Source of the DNA: Dietzia aurantiaca
GTDB taxonomy: Bacteria; Actinomycetota; Actinomycetes; Mycobacteriales; Mycobacteriaceae
Length of the DNA: 64,000 nt
Reading direction: 5' to 3'
NCBI RefSeq assembly: GCF_021033825.1
Contig: NZ_JAIFXZ010000001.1
Location: 186,001 to 250,000, forward strand
Shown: positions 44,156 to 52,902 of the stretch, one piece after another
Layout of the letters: each line of letters opens with the position of its first letter
Position numbering within the stretch: position 1 is the first letter of the stretch
Program-made: the position numbers and the translations under genes
Notes under the pieces: generated by a model
The model's database searches: none
Told to the model about the DNA's origin: nothing
Seen by the model: only the letters and a program-made list of their open reading frames with translations

Positions 44156-45127
44156 ATGAGCCACGATCACGATGCCCCGGGCATGGGCGAGCTCCTGAAG
44201 GATTCACCGAAGAACTGGGGCAAGTGGGGTGACGACGACGAGGTCGGCGCTCTCAACTACCTCGGCTCCGACGAGGTGCTGCGCGGAGTGCAGTACGTGA
44301 AGTCCGGTCAGGTGTTCACGCTGCAGATCCCGATGGGCCATCCTCACGGCGACCCGGTGTTCCCGGGCCGGGAGGGCACCAGGCGCGTCAACGTCCTCGA
44401 CGAGTCCTCGTGGGACGAGGGCAAGGAGGGCGCACCTGATTTCGCAGGCGGCCTGCACTACTCCGACGACAAGGCGGAGATCTTCCTGCAGGGTTCGACG
44501 CAGTACGACGCGCTGGGCCACGTCTGGTACGACGGCCAGATCTGGAACGGCTACGACGCGCGGACCACTGTCGGCGGCAACAAGAAGGCCTCGGTCCAGC
44601 CGATCGCCGAGCGTGGCGTCGCGGGCCGTGGAGTGCTCATCGACATGGCCCGCCACCGCGGCAAGAAGTGGCTCGACAAGGGCGAGACGTTCAGCCACAC
44701 CGATCTCCTGGAGGCCGCCGAGGCCCAGGGTGTGACCATCGAGAAGCGCGACATCCTCCTCATCCGCACTGGTTTCATGACGTACTTCTACTCGGTGACG
44801 GGCGAGGAGTTCTACGAGAACTTCGTGGAGCCCGGCCTCACCTACTCGCCCGAGCTCGTGGACTGGTTCAACGAGATGGAGATCCCCAATCTCGTGACCG
44901 ATACGATCGCCAATGAGGTCACCAAGGATCCGGTGTCCGGCGTGATGCTCCCTCTCCACTGCGCACTCATGCGCAACCTGGGCATCGTGCTCACCGAGAT
45001 CTGTGACATGGACGCCCTCGCCGAGGCCTGCGCCGCGGACGGCCGGTGGGACTTCCTGTACACCGCCGCCCCGCTCAACATCGTCGAGGGCACGGGCGCG
45101 CCGGTGAACCCGGTGGTGCTGCGGTGA
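44156..45127 (+). CDS. Cyclase/kynurenine-formamidase family hydrolase with altered metal motif
   Basis: The protein has 323 residues from an ATG with an AGAGGATC site. It belongs to the PF04199 cyclase family, whose members hydrolyse amides, lactones or cyclic ketones with a metal bound by HxGTHxDxxxH. Here the motif reads QGSTQYDALGH (112-122): the first two histidines are glutamines, while Asp118 and His122 remain. A second His-rich stretch (GHPHGDPVFPGREG, about 61-74) might supply ligands. It is coupled to the ligase downstream by a GTGA overlap. It may open the lactone or ester made by the monooxygenase, which is inference. Confidence 0.82.
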   Translation: MSHDHDAPGMGELLKDSPKNWGKWGDDDEVGALNYLGSDEVLRGVQYVKSGQVFTLQIPMGHPHGDPVFPGREGTRRVNVLDESSWDEGKEGAPDFAGGLHYSDDKAEIFLQGSTQYDALGHVWYDGQIWNGYDARTTVGGNKKASVQPIAERGVAGRGVLIDMARHRGKKWLDKGETFSHTDLLEAAEAQGVTIEKRDILLIRTGFMTYFYSVTGEEFYENFVEPGLTYSPELVDWFNEMEIPNLVTDTIANEVTKDPVSGVMLPLHCALMRNLGIVLTEICDMDALAEACAADGRWDFLYTAAPLNIVEGTGAPVNPVVLR

Positions 45128-46776
45128 CCAGCGCTTACGACGACAAGATCTGGCTGGACCGATACCCGGACCCGTCACGTCACTCGATCGAGACCGAGTT
45201 CGAGACCGCCCTGGAGATGTTCGCGGCCACAGCACAGCGCGTGGGCGACGGACCGCTCATCGAGTATTACGACAATGCCATCTCCGCCCGGGAGCTCGAC
45301 GAACTGTCGGACGCCTTTGCCGCGGGCATTCTCGACGCCGGCTTCAACGCCGGGGAGCGCGTGGTGATCTACGCCCAGAACATCCCGCAGTTCGTGATCG
45401 CCCAGTTGGGGACATGGAAGGCCGGAGGCATCGCCGTCTCGGCCAACCCGATGTACCGGGCGCGCGAACTCACCGAGATCCTCCGGGACTCGGGGGCGAC
45501 GGTCCTGTTGTCGATGCAGGATCTCTACCGGGATGTGGCAGCGCTGGTCCTGGACGCGACCGACGTCCGGACGGTCATCACCACGTCCGAGCTGGAGTAC
45601 CAGTCCGCGAACCGGGGGCCACTGGCCGGTGTGACCAGGATCGACTGCCCTGACACCGTCGACATGGCCACGATGCTGGAGAAGTACCGGGGCCAGACCC
45701 CGCCCGCCCCCGAGCTGAACGCCGACTCGATCGCGTTCCTCACCTACACCTCGGGGACGACCGGTCCGCCCAAGGGCGCCATGACGACCCACCGGAACGT
45801 CGTGTTCAACGCCCAGACCTATCGGGACTGGGTCGGCCTCGACTCGTCCGACGTGGTGTTGGGTGTGGCCCCGCTGTTCCACATCACCGGCCTGGTCGGA
45901 CACATCGCGGTAGCGCTGCTCACCGGCGCCCCGCTCGTACTCATGGGCCGGATGGATCCCACGGAGACCCTCCGGACCATCGAAGAGCACAAGGCAACGT
46001 TCACGGTCGGTTCGATCACCGTGTTCATCGCGCTGATGAACGCCCCGGACGTACGCCCGGAGTCGCTGGCCACGCTCACCAAGATCTACTCAGGCGGCGC
46101 ACCCATCCCTCCGAGCACCATCCGGGCGTTCGAGGACAAGTTCGGTCACTACATCCACAACATCTACGGACTGACGGAGACCACCTCGCCGTCGCATGGC
46201 GTGCCGTTCGGGGTCCGCGCCCCGGTCGACGAGGCCACCGGGGCCACCTCCGTCGGCGTTCCGGTCTACAACACCGTCGTCCGCATCGTCGACGAGTCCG
46301 GCCAGGATGTCCCGCCCGGGGAGGTCGGGGAGCTCGTGACCGCCGGGCCGCAGGTGGTCGCGGGGTACTGGAACAAGCCCGAGGCGACGGCCGACGGACT
46401 TCCGGGTGGCGTACTCAAGACCGGCGACGTCGGGTACATGGACGCCGACGGCTGGTTCTATATCGTCGACCGCAAGAAGGATCAGATCAATGCCTCGGGC
46501 TACAAGGTCTGGCCGCGTGAGGTCGAGGACGTGCTCTACGAGCATCCGGCCGTCCGGGAGGCCGCGGTCGTGGGTGTTCCCGACGAGTATCGCGGCGAGA
46601 CGGTGAAGGCGTTCGTCAGCGTTCGCCCTGGCACCACGGCCACACCGGAGGAATTGATCGAACACTGCAAGGCAAGGATGGCAGCGTACAAGTACCCGCG
46701 GGAGGTCGAGATCATGGACGACATCCCCAAGACCGCGACAGGCAAGTTGCTCCGTCGCGAGCTGCGCCGCAACTAG
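45124..46776 (+). CDS. Class I acyl-CoA ligase (AMP-forming), copy 2
   Basis: The protein has 550 residues from a GTG overlapping the cyclase stop. The motifs TYTSGTTGPPKGAMTTHRN, YGLTETTSPSHG, TGDVGYMDADGWFYIVDRKKD and PKTATGKLLRR are intact. Compared with the ligase at 41326, the ETxSPSH and AAYKYPREVEI segments are the same, showing a common origin. It probably activates the acid released by the cyclase-family enzyme. The SDR gene follows 80 bases downstream. Confidence 0.92.
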   Translation: MTSAYDDKIWLDRYPDPSRHSIETEFETALEMFAATAQRVGDGPLIEYYDNAISARELDELSDAFAAGILDAGFNAGERVVIYAQNIPQFVIAQLGTWKAGGIAVSANPMYRARELTEILRDSGATVLLSMQDLYRDVAALVLDATDVRTVITTSELEYQSANRGPLAGVTRIDCPDTVDMATMLEKYRGQTPPAPELNADSIAFLTYTSGTTGPPKGAMTTHRNVVFNAQTYRDWVGLDSSDVVLGVAPLFHITGLVGHIAVALLTGAPLVLMGRMDPTETLRTIEEHKATFTVGSITVFIALMNAPDVRPESLATLTKIYSGGAPIPPSTIRAFEDKFGHYIHNIYGLTETTSPSHGVPFGVRAPVDEATGATSVGVPVYNTVVRIVDESGQDVPPGEVGELVTAGPQVVAGYWNKPEATADGLPGGVLKTGDVGYMDADGWFYIVDRKKDQINASGYKVWPREVEDVLYEHPAVREAAVVGVPDEYRGETVKAFVSVRPGTTATPEELIEHCKARMAAYKYPREVEIMDDIPKTATGKLLRRELRRN

Positions 46777-46855
46777 CCGAGCGAGACGGCCTCACAGGGC
46801 CGGGCCCCGACACCGGCGACGACCACAGTTCGCCTTCCCACCACAGGAGTCATTT

Positions 46856-47665
46856 ATGAACAATCCCCCTGCCGGTTCACCCCGGATGGCGGATCCCCTG
46901 TGGCTGGAGGGGGCGGGTGTGGTCGTCACCGGCGCCGGCAGTGGCATCGGTCGGGCCCTTGCCCGTCGGCTGGCCGCGGCCGGGGCGCGCGTGGTGGTCA
47001 ACGACCTCGACGCGGCCGCGTGTAAGGCCACCGCGCAGGAGATCGGCGCACTCGCGCTGCCCGGTGACGCGGCCTCCGCCGACGGCGTGGCCGCCCTGGT
47101 TTCCGGGGCCCGCGAGCGCTTGGGCCGCGTCGACGCGTACTTCGCCAACGCCGGTATCGAGACGGGGGCCGACGCAAGCCCGGCCGCGTGGGAGCGCTCG
47201 TTCGCGGTCAACGTGATGGCGCACGTTCACGCCGCCGACCAGCTGCTGCCGGACTGGCTCGAACGGGGCGCGGGACGGCTGGTGGTGACCGCCTCGGCCG
47301 CAGGCCTGCTCACCATGCTGGGCAGCGCGCCGTATTCGGTTTCCAAGCACGCGGCCGTCGCCTATGCCGAATGGCTGTCGGTGACCTACGGTGACCGCGG
47401 GCTGACCGTGCAGAGCCTGTGCCCGCAGGGCGTGCAGACACCGTTGCTCCCCGGGGGCACGGTGGGTGAGGTGGTGTTCGGCGACGACGTGCTCGCCCCG
47501 GAACAGGTGGCCGAGGACGTGATCGCCGCCTTGCACGGCGAGGAGTTCTACATCCTCCCCCACCCGGAGGTCGCGACGTTCTACGCCACGCGCGCCACCC
47601 AGCCGGAGCGTTGGCTCCGGGGGATGCGCCGTATGCAGGCGGAGCTCGACTCACGCACCGGCTAG
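46856..47665 (+). CDS. SDR family oxidoreductase
   Basis: The protein has 269 residues; the ATG follows ACAGGAGTCATTT. The cofactor loop TGAGSGIGRAL, NANGI-equivalent FANAGIE, the serine segment VTASAAG, and YSVSKHA (Tyr and Lys) are present. The Asp in VVNDLDA after the second strand favours NAD(H). The C-terminal part (REMS-like WLRGMRRMQAEL) is helical. As the last gene of the cyclase-ligase cluster it may oxidise a hydroxy intermediate. Confidence 0.87.
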   Translation: MNNPPAGSPRMADPLWLEGAGVVVTGAGSGIGRALARRLAAAGARVVVNDLDAAACKATAQEIGALALPGDAASADGVAALVSGARERLGRVDAYFANAGIETGADASPAAWERSFAVNVMAHVHAADQLLPDWLERGAGRLVVTASAAGLLTMLGSAPYSVSKHAAVAYAEWLSVTYGDRGLTVQSLCPQGVQTPLLPGGTVGEVVFGDDVLAPEQVAEDVIAALHGEEFYILPHPEVATFYATRATQPERWLRGMRRMQAELDSRTG

Positions 47666-47755
47666 GTCCGCCTTCTCGGCCCTCCCTGCCACACCCGGGC
47701 AGCCGCCGACGGCTTTCCGGGCCGGGCGACCCGGGACTGGGTACGGTTGCCGGGT

Positions 47756-48601
47756 ATGACCCCTCCGTCGCCTTCCCCCGTCGCATCAGATCGGCCGCTG
47801 CACGTGGCCGTGATCGGTTCCGGCGCGATCGGCGGAGCCGTGGTCGAGGCGATCGAGAAGGGGCGGGTCCCCGACGCGCAGCTGGTCAGCGTACTGCGGT
47901 CGGACAGTACGGACGTTGAGTTCGACCGGGCGATCGCCGCGGCCGACGTGGTGGTGGAGGCCACCACGGTCGCCGCCGCGGAGGAGTACATCCCACGGGT
48001 CACGGCCGCCGGCAAGGACATCATCGTGTGCTCGTGCGGGGTCTTCGCCCGACACGGCAATCCCCGTGACCTGATCGGTGGTTCGGTCCGGCACGGCGCG
48101 GCTCGCGCGGGCCGGGTGCTCGTGCCCGCCGGCGCCGTCGGCGGGCTGGATGTACTGGCGGCCGCGGCCCGGGCCGGCACCGCCGATGCCCGCCTGCGCC
48201 ACTACACCATCAAGAGCCCCGCGGCGCTGAGCGTGGAGGGCGGGCTGACCGAGCACCGCGAGGTGTTCCGCGGAAGCGCCCGCGAGGCGGCCCTGGAGTA
48301 CCCGCGCACGTCCAACGCGTCCGTCGCTCTCGCGTTGGCGACGCTCGGGCTCGACCGCGTCGAGGTGATCGTGCTGGCGGACCCCCGCGTCGCCCGCACC
48401 CGCCACGTCGTGGAGTGGGAGTCCCCGATGGGCAGCTACGAGATGAGTTTCGAGAACTCCCTCGACCCCGACTCCGGCGGCCGCACCTCCGCGATCACCG
48501 CGTGGTCGGTCGCGGAACTGCTCATCGGTATCCACGACGGCGTCGGCCCGGGCGCGGTCGTGCTCGGTCGTCCGGTGGAAGGTGTGCCGATGGGCCCCTA
48601 G
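47756..48601 (+). CDS. Putative L-aspartate dehydrogenase (NadX-like)
   Basis: The protein has 281 residues from the ATG at 47756. It has a Rossmann start VAVIGSGAIGGAVVEAI, the VPAGAVGGLDVLAAA segment, and a DUF108-type catalytic domain with NASVALALATLGLDRVEVIVLADP, matching aspartate dehydrogenases that convert aspartate to iminoaspartate (for NAD synthesis or nitrogen turnover). No nadA or nadC is adjacent, so a role in the nearby catabolic cluster on another amino substrate cannot be excluded. Confidence 0.75.
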   Translation: MTPPSPSPVASDRPLHVAVIGSGAIGGAVVEAIEKGRVPDAQLVSVLRSDSTDVEFDRAIAAADVVVEATTVAAAEEYIPRVTAAGKDIIVCSCGVFARHGNPRDLIGGSVRHGAARAGRVLVPAGAVGGLDVLAAAARAGTADARLRHYTIKSPAALSVEGGLTEHREVFRGSAREAALEYPRTSNASVALALATLGLDRVEVIVLADPRVARTRHVVEWESPMGSYEMSFENSLDPDSGGRTSAITAWSVAELLIGIHDGVGPGAVVLGRPVEGVPMGP

Positions 48602-48632
48602 CGTGTGCACCCAGTCGATCGAGAGGTGCGAT

Positions 48633-48890
48633 ATGAGCAACGCCCGCCCGTCAGACTCCGGCCCCCACGAGCGCCCGGAGACCGGGAAGCCCGGCCCTGC
48701 CGGCGCGCCCGGCGAACCGCAGACCCCGGATCACATCGGCACCGAGCGCGTGTCCGAATCCGAGACGATGGAGCAGAGCCCGACTCCTCAGCCCGGCAAA
48801 ACGGGTGCGTACGTGTGGATCGTGGTTGTTGTCGTCGTCGTCCTACTACTGGTGATAGGGCTGATCGGCTACGCCTTCGAGGTGTTCTGA
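48633..48890 (+). CDS. 85-residue single-span membrane protein
   Basis: The ATG at 48633 follows GAGAGGTGCGAT. The first 60 residues are Pro/Glu/Ser rich and presumably disordered. Residues about 61-82 form one membrane span with a striking run of valines (WIVVVVVVVLLLVIGLIG), ending in FEVF. There is no signal cleavage site, so it is likely tail-anchored with the N-terminus in the cytosol. A strong hairpin follows. The function is unknown. Confidence 0.65.
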   Translation: MSNARPSDSGPHERPETGKPGPAGAPGEPQTPDHIGTERVSESETMEQSPTPQPGKTGAYVWIVVVVVVVLLLVIGLIGYAFEVF

Positions 48891-48901
48891 ACCGACCGCA
48901 T

Positions 48902-48947
48902 AGAGGGCGGCCCAGCCACGCTGTCACGCGTGGCGGGGCCGCCCTCT
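48902..48947. terminator. Strong bidirectional terminator hairpin
   Basis: The outer stem AGAGGGCGGCCC/GGGCCGCCCTCT (12 bp) plus inner GCCACGC/GCGTGGC (7 bp), separated by one mismatch, close on a short loop. It lies between the small membrane protein (stop 48890) and the sulfatase (stop 48959). Confidence 0.85.
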
Positions 48948-48958
48948 GTTCGGATCCG

Positions 48959-51322
48959 TCAGTGCGTGGCCAGTTCGATCCGCTCCCTGCGCGCCCGCGG
49001 TAACTCGGTGCCGCTCTGCAGGTCCACACGCACGTGGTGCAGCACCGCGCCCCGCACCGGGAACGCACCGTCGTAGGCGTGGCTGACAGCGCTGCCGCGA
49101 CTGCGACCGACGTCCAGTGTCTCATTCATGCTGAACATCGCCGGTGCGGTCACCGCGATGCGACCGGCACCCACCTGCTCGCCGTCGACGAACAGCATCA
49201 GGTCGGCGCCCGCGGCGATCCCGCCGTCGTAGGCGAACTCCAACTCCACCGTGTGCGCGCCCGGCGCCAACGGCGCGGTGCCCTCGGCCTTGCCGCGTGC
49301 GCGACCGAAGAAGTTGTACTCGAACACCGGCACGCCCTCGAGCAGGTACAGCGCCATCCCGCCGAAACGGCCGCCCAGACTGAGCAGAACTCCCTCACAC
49401 GGGTCGCTCCCAGCGCTCTCGGGCACCACGTCCAGTGACGCCGACAGCAGGAAACCCCGGTTGAACAGCTTCGGCGCGGCCTTCTCGTTGAGTCCGTCCA
49501 TGTGCGGGTACAGCGTGATCGACGAGCGGCCCGCCATGGGGTGCGGCGGCCGGTTCTCGGCGCCGGCCTGGCGACCGACCGTGGAATCATCGAGCGGCAG
49601 CACGTCATACCGGGCCGCCTCGGCGATGAACTTGGTCTTGAGCCGCTCGAGGATCTCCGGATGCTCGGCCGCCAGATCGCGGGACTGCGACCAGTCGACG
49701 CTCGTGTCGTACAGCTCCCACCTGCTCTCGGACAGCGGGGTCAGGTCGACGCCCCCGGTGGCCATGAGCCACGGCGCGCGTTGCGCGGTGACGGCGGTCC
49801 ACCCGTGGTCGTAGATCCCGCGGTTGCCGAAGATCTCGAAGTACTGGGTGGTGTGCCGGTCAGGCGCGTCGGGCTCGGTGAAGGTGTACGCCATCCCCAC
49901 GCCCTCCAGCGGCTTCTGCGCCACCCCGTCCACGGTGTGCGGCATGGGCAGGCCGGCCGCCTCGAGGATGGTGGGCGTGATGTCCACGCAGTGGTGCCAC
50001 TGGTGGCGCAGGCGCCCGGGCTCGACGATCCGCCCCGGCCAGTGCGCGACCAGCCCGTTGCGGGTGCCACCGTAGTGCGAGGCGACCTGCTTGGCCCACT
50101 GGTACGGGGTGTTCAGCGCCAGCGCCCACGACGAGGGGAAGTGCGGATACGACTCCGGCCCGCCGAGCGAGTCCCAGTTCTCCAGGAGTTCCTCGGTCGT
50201 CGACGGGATCCCGTTGAGACCGGCCAGATAGTTGAACGCGCCCAGGCGACCGCCCTCGGTGGAGGCGCCGTTGTCCCCCACCATGTACAGGACCAGGGTG
50301 TTCTCCAGCGCTCCGGTGGCCTCGAGGTGGTCGATCATGCGCCCCACCTGGTCGTCGGTGTGCTCGAGGAACCCGGCGTACAGCTCCATGAGGCGGGCGG
50401 CCACACGGCGCTCATCGTGGTCCAGTTCGTCCCAGTGCGGCAGGCCGGGCGCCCACGGGCCCAGCTCGGTGTCCTCCGGCACCACGCCGAGGTCCTTCTG
50501 CCGGGCCAGTGTGCGCTCGCGCAGCGCGTCCCAGCCGTCGTCGAACTCACCGGAGTAGTGGTCCCGGTACGACTCGGGCACGTGCAGCGGTGCGTGGACG
50601 GCGCCGAACGGCAGGTAGCAGAACCACGGCTGGTCGGGGGCCACGGATCCCAGCTCGTCGGTCCACCGGATCGCGCGATCCACCAGGTCCTCGGTGAGGT
50701 GGTAACCCTCCTCCGGGGTGCGCGGCGGATCGACCTGTCGACGCCCGTCGTAGAGAACGGGCACGAAGTGGTCGGCTTCGGCGCCGAGAAATCCGTAGAA
50801 GGTGTCGAACCCCTCCTCGGTGGGCCAGCGGTCGAACGGCCCGGCGGCCGTGGTCTCCCACGGCGGGGTCTGGTGCATCTTGCCGAACGCGCCGGTGGCG
50901 TAGCCGTTGCCGCGCAGCACCCGGGCGACGGTGGCGGCCGAGTCAGGCCGGACCCCCGTGTAGCCGGGGGCGCGGGTGGCCATCTCGGAGATCACGCCCA
51001 TGCCCACGCTGTGGTGGTTCCGGCCGGTGAGGGTGGCCGCGCGGGTCGGCGAGCACAGAGCCGTGGTGTGGAATCGCGTGTAGCCGGCGCCGTCCCGGGC
51101 CAGCCGCTCGATCGTGGACGTGCGGCACGGGCCGCCGAAGGCCGAGGAGGTGCCGAAGCCGACGTCATCGAGCATCACCAACAGGATGTTAGGCGCGCCG
51201 TCGGGGGCGTGGACCTGCTCCGCGCCGGGGAACGCGTCCTGCTGGTGGCGCCGGTCCATCTCGGCGGGGATCCGGCCGGCGAGGCGGCGGGCCGGGAGGA
51301 CATGCCGGTCGAGATCGCTCAT
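48959..51322 (-). CDS. Arylsulfatase-type sulfatase (formylglycine-dependent)
   Basis: The protein has 787 residues. It shows the sulfatase fold: metal-binding LDD (51-53), the modification motif CSPTRAATLTGR with Cys90 to be oxidised to formylglycine, GKMHQ, and GDNGAS. No signal peptide is present, so it acts in the cytosol. The C-terminal 180 residues are beta-rich, as in large bacterial arylsulfatases. It cleaves a sulfate ester, providing sulfate and an alcohol. The ATG overlaps the dioxygenase stop by ATGA, and the activating enzyme is encoded divergently at 52899. Confidence 0.92.
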   Translation of the reverse strand: MSDLDRHVLPARRLAGRIPAEMDRRHQQDAFPGAEQVHAPDGAPNILLVMLDDVGFGTSSAFGGPCRTSTIERLARDGAGYTRFHTTALCSPTRAATLTGRNHHSVGMGVISEMATRAPGYTGVRPDSAATVARVLRGNGYATGAFGKMHQTPPWETTAAGPFDRWPTEEGFDTFYGFLGAEADHFVPVLYDGRRQVDPPRTPEEGYHLTEDLVDRAIRWTDELGSVAPDQPWFCYLPFGAVHAPLHVPESYRDHYSGEFDDGWDALRERTLARQKDLGVVPEDTELGPWAPGLPHWDELDHDERRVAARLMELYAGFLEHTDDQVGRMIDHLEATGALENTLVLYMVGDNGASTEGGRLGAFNYLAGLNGIPSTTEELLENWDSLGGPESYPHFPSSWALALNTPYQWAKQVASHYGGTRNGLVAHWPGRIVEPGRLRHQWHHCVDITPTILEAAGLPMPHTVDGVAQKPLEGVGMAYTFTEPDAPDRHTTQYFEIFGNRGIYDHGWTAVTAQRAPWLMATGGVDLTPLSESRWELYDTSVDWSQSRDLAAEHPEILERLKTKFIAEAARYDVLPLDDSTVGRQAGAENRPPHPMAGRSSITLYPHMDGLNEKAAPKLFNRGFLLSASLDVVPESAGSDPCEGVLLSLGGRFGGMALYLLEGVPVFEYNFFGRARGKAEGTAPLAPGAHTVELEFAYDGGIAAGADLMLFVDGEQVGAGRIAVTAPAMFSMNETLDVGRSRGSAVSHAYDGAFPVRGAVLHHVRVDLQSGTELPRARRERIELATH

Positions 51323-52218
51323 GCCGGCACGTCCCCTTCGATCGCGACCCGCTCCATGACGCGGCGGTTCGGGAAATAGTCACTACACGCGTAGTGCTGG
51401 GTGGCGCGGTTGTCCCAGAACGCCACCGTCCCCGGCCTCCATCTCAGTCGTACCTGGAAGTCGGGCATCTTGACCTGGTCGATCAGGCGCCGCAGCAGTT
51501 GCGCGCCCTCGTCGGGGTCGACGCCGTCGATCCGCGTCGTGAACAGACTGTTAACGAACAGCAGCTTGCGACCGGTCTCGGGATGGGTGCGCACCACGGG
51601 ATGGTGCTGCGGCGGGTAGGTCTCCTGCATCGCGGCCAGCTTCTCGGGCGTCATGCCGAGCCCGAACGACGGCGTGAAGTCGTGGGTGGCGGTGAGACCG
51701 TCGATGCGCTCCTTGATGTCGGAGGGCAGGGCCTCGAAGGCGTTGCCCATGTCGGACCACAGGGTGTCGCCGCCGGCCTCGGGGACGTCGATGGCACGCA
51801 GGACCGACCCGAGCGGCGGGCGCTGCTGCCACGAGACGTCGACGTGCCAGATGTTCTCCATACCGGGGTTGTCCTGGCCGCGGTCGAACCGGACGACCTC
51901 GGGGAGCTCGCCCTGGTCGAGCAGTGGGTGGACCTCGAGCTCGCCCCAGTTCGCGGCGAAGTCGCGGTGCTGGCGGGCGGTCACGTGCTGCTGGTCGCGG
52001 AAGAACAGGACCTTGCGCTCGAGCAGCGCGCGCTTGAGCTCATCGATCTGCGCCGATGTGGGGTCGGCCAGGTCCACACCGGAGATCTCGGCCCCGATGT
52101 ACGGGGTGACCGGCCGGACCCCCACGTGCTGGTAGGGAGCCGGGGCGGCGTCGTCGGCGCTCAGCCGCAGCCGTTTGGGGCCGAACTCGATCTGGTGCTC
52201 ACCGATGGTGATCTGCAA
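51319..52218 (-). CDS. TauD/TfdA family Fe(II)/2-oxoglutarate dioxygenase (AtsK-like)
   Basis: The protein has 299 residues from a TTG at 52218, the only start close to the GGAAAGGA site and in frame; the longer open frame upstream runs into the TetR promoter. The iron ligands are His125 and Asp127 (WHVDVSW) and His275 (NRATQHYA), and Arg286 should bind 2-oxoglutarate. Relatives TauD and AtsK cleave taurine or alkyl sulfate esters to release sulfite or sulfate. It is the first gene of the dioxygenase-sulfatase operon, so both act on organosulfur. Confidence 0.9.
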   Translation of the reverse strand: MQITIGEHQIEFGPKRLRLSADDAAPAPYQHVGVRPVTPYIGAEISGVDLADPTSAQIDELKRALLERKVLFFRDQQHVTARQHRDFAANWGELEVHPLLDQGELPEVVRFDRGQDNPGMENIWHVDVSWQQRPPLGSVLRAIDVPEAGGDTLWSDMGNAFEALPSDIKERIDGLTATHDFTPSFGLGMTPEKLAAMQETYPPQHHPVVRTHPETGRKLLFVNSLFTTRIDGVDPDEGAQLLRRLIDQVKMPDFQVRLRWRPGTVAFWDNRATQHYACSDYFPNRRVMERVAIEGDVPA

Positions 52219-52272
52219 GACGGTGTGTCCTTTCCGGGACTCGCGCAGGGCGTGGCGAGGGGGTATGACACA

Positions 52273-52296
52273 GACTGTAGACATTCGTCTACAGTC
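52273..52296. promoter_or_regulatory. Operator palindrome between dioxygenase and tetR
   Basis: GACTGTAGAC-ATTC-GTCTACAGTC has perfect 10-base arms and a 4-base spacer. It is 55-78 bases from the dioxygenase start and 7-30 bases before the tetR ATG, so one bound dimer could repress both directions. The inner TAGAC/GTCTA halves resemble the cys operators, but the spacer is two bases shorter. Confidence 0.7.
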
Positions 52297-52302
52297 CTGT
52301 CC

Positions 52303-52902
52303 ATGGATAGCCCGAAATCGGACCGACCCACCGGGCGCGCAGCCGTGCGACGCGCCGTACTGGGCACCGCCCGCAGGATCTTCGCCGCCCGGGGCCCCCG
52401 CGCACCACTGCGGGAGGTCGCCGACGCCGCCGAGGTCAACCTCGGCCTGATCCACCGACACGTCGGAAACAAGGATGACCTGCTCGCGGCGGTCCTCGAC
52501 CAGGGGCTCCGGCACGGGTCCGCGCGACTGGACGGTTACGACGACGCCGGGGCGGCCATCCGGTCCATGCTGCTGGGCGCCACCGATAATCCCGACTTCA
52601 GCCGCCTGCTGGTGTGGCTCTCCCTCGACCCGGGCGCGGTGGGCCGCCCGGTCCTGGACGCCTCGACCCGCCCGGCGCAGGCGGTGGCGCGCATGACCGA
52701 TCCCCCGCCGGTCGACACCCTCCACCTGGCACTGGCCCTGACCACCGTCTACGCGTGGCCGGTGCTGCGCGAGCAGATCCTGGACGTGCTGGAGTTCACG
52801 GAGGACGCGCGTGAGGACGTGGACGCGCGGATGGCCGACCTGGTGGCGCGCGTCGTGACAGGATCCGGTGCGGAGTCCACGACGGAGGGAGACGAAGTAT
52901 GA
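52303..52902 (+). CDS. TetR family regulator of the sulfatase island
   Basis: The protein has 199 residues. The start ATG lies 7 bases after the operator palindrome. The DNA-binding part (RRAVLGTARRIFAARGPRAPLREVADAAEVNLGLIHRHVGNKDDLLAAV) is a typical TetR helix-turn-helix with an RHVGNK variant of the usual YYHFxxK. The rest is helical ligand domain. The stop overlaps the start of the formylglycine-generating enzyme by ATGA. It most likely represses itself, the activating enzyme and the divergent dioxygenase-sulfatase pair until an organosulfur ligand appears. Confidence 0.88.
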   Translation: MDSPKSDRPTGRAAVRRAVLGTARRIFAARGPRAPLREVADAAEVNLGLIHRHVGNKDDLLAAVLDQGLRHGSARLDGYDDAGAAIRSMLLGATDNPDFSRLLVWLSLDPGAVGRPVLDASTRPAQAVARMTDPPPVDTLHLALALTTVYAWPVLREQILDVLEFTEDAREDVDARMADLVARVVTGSGAESTTEGDEV

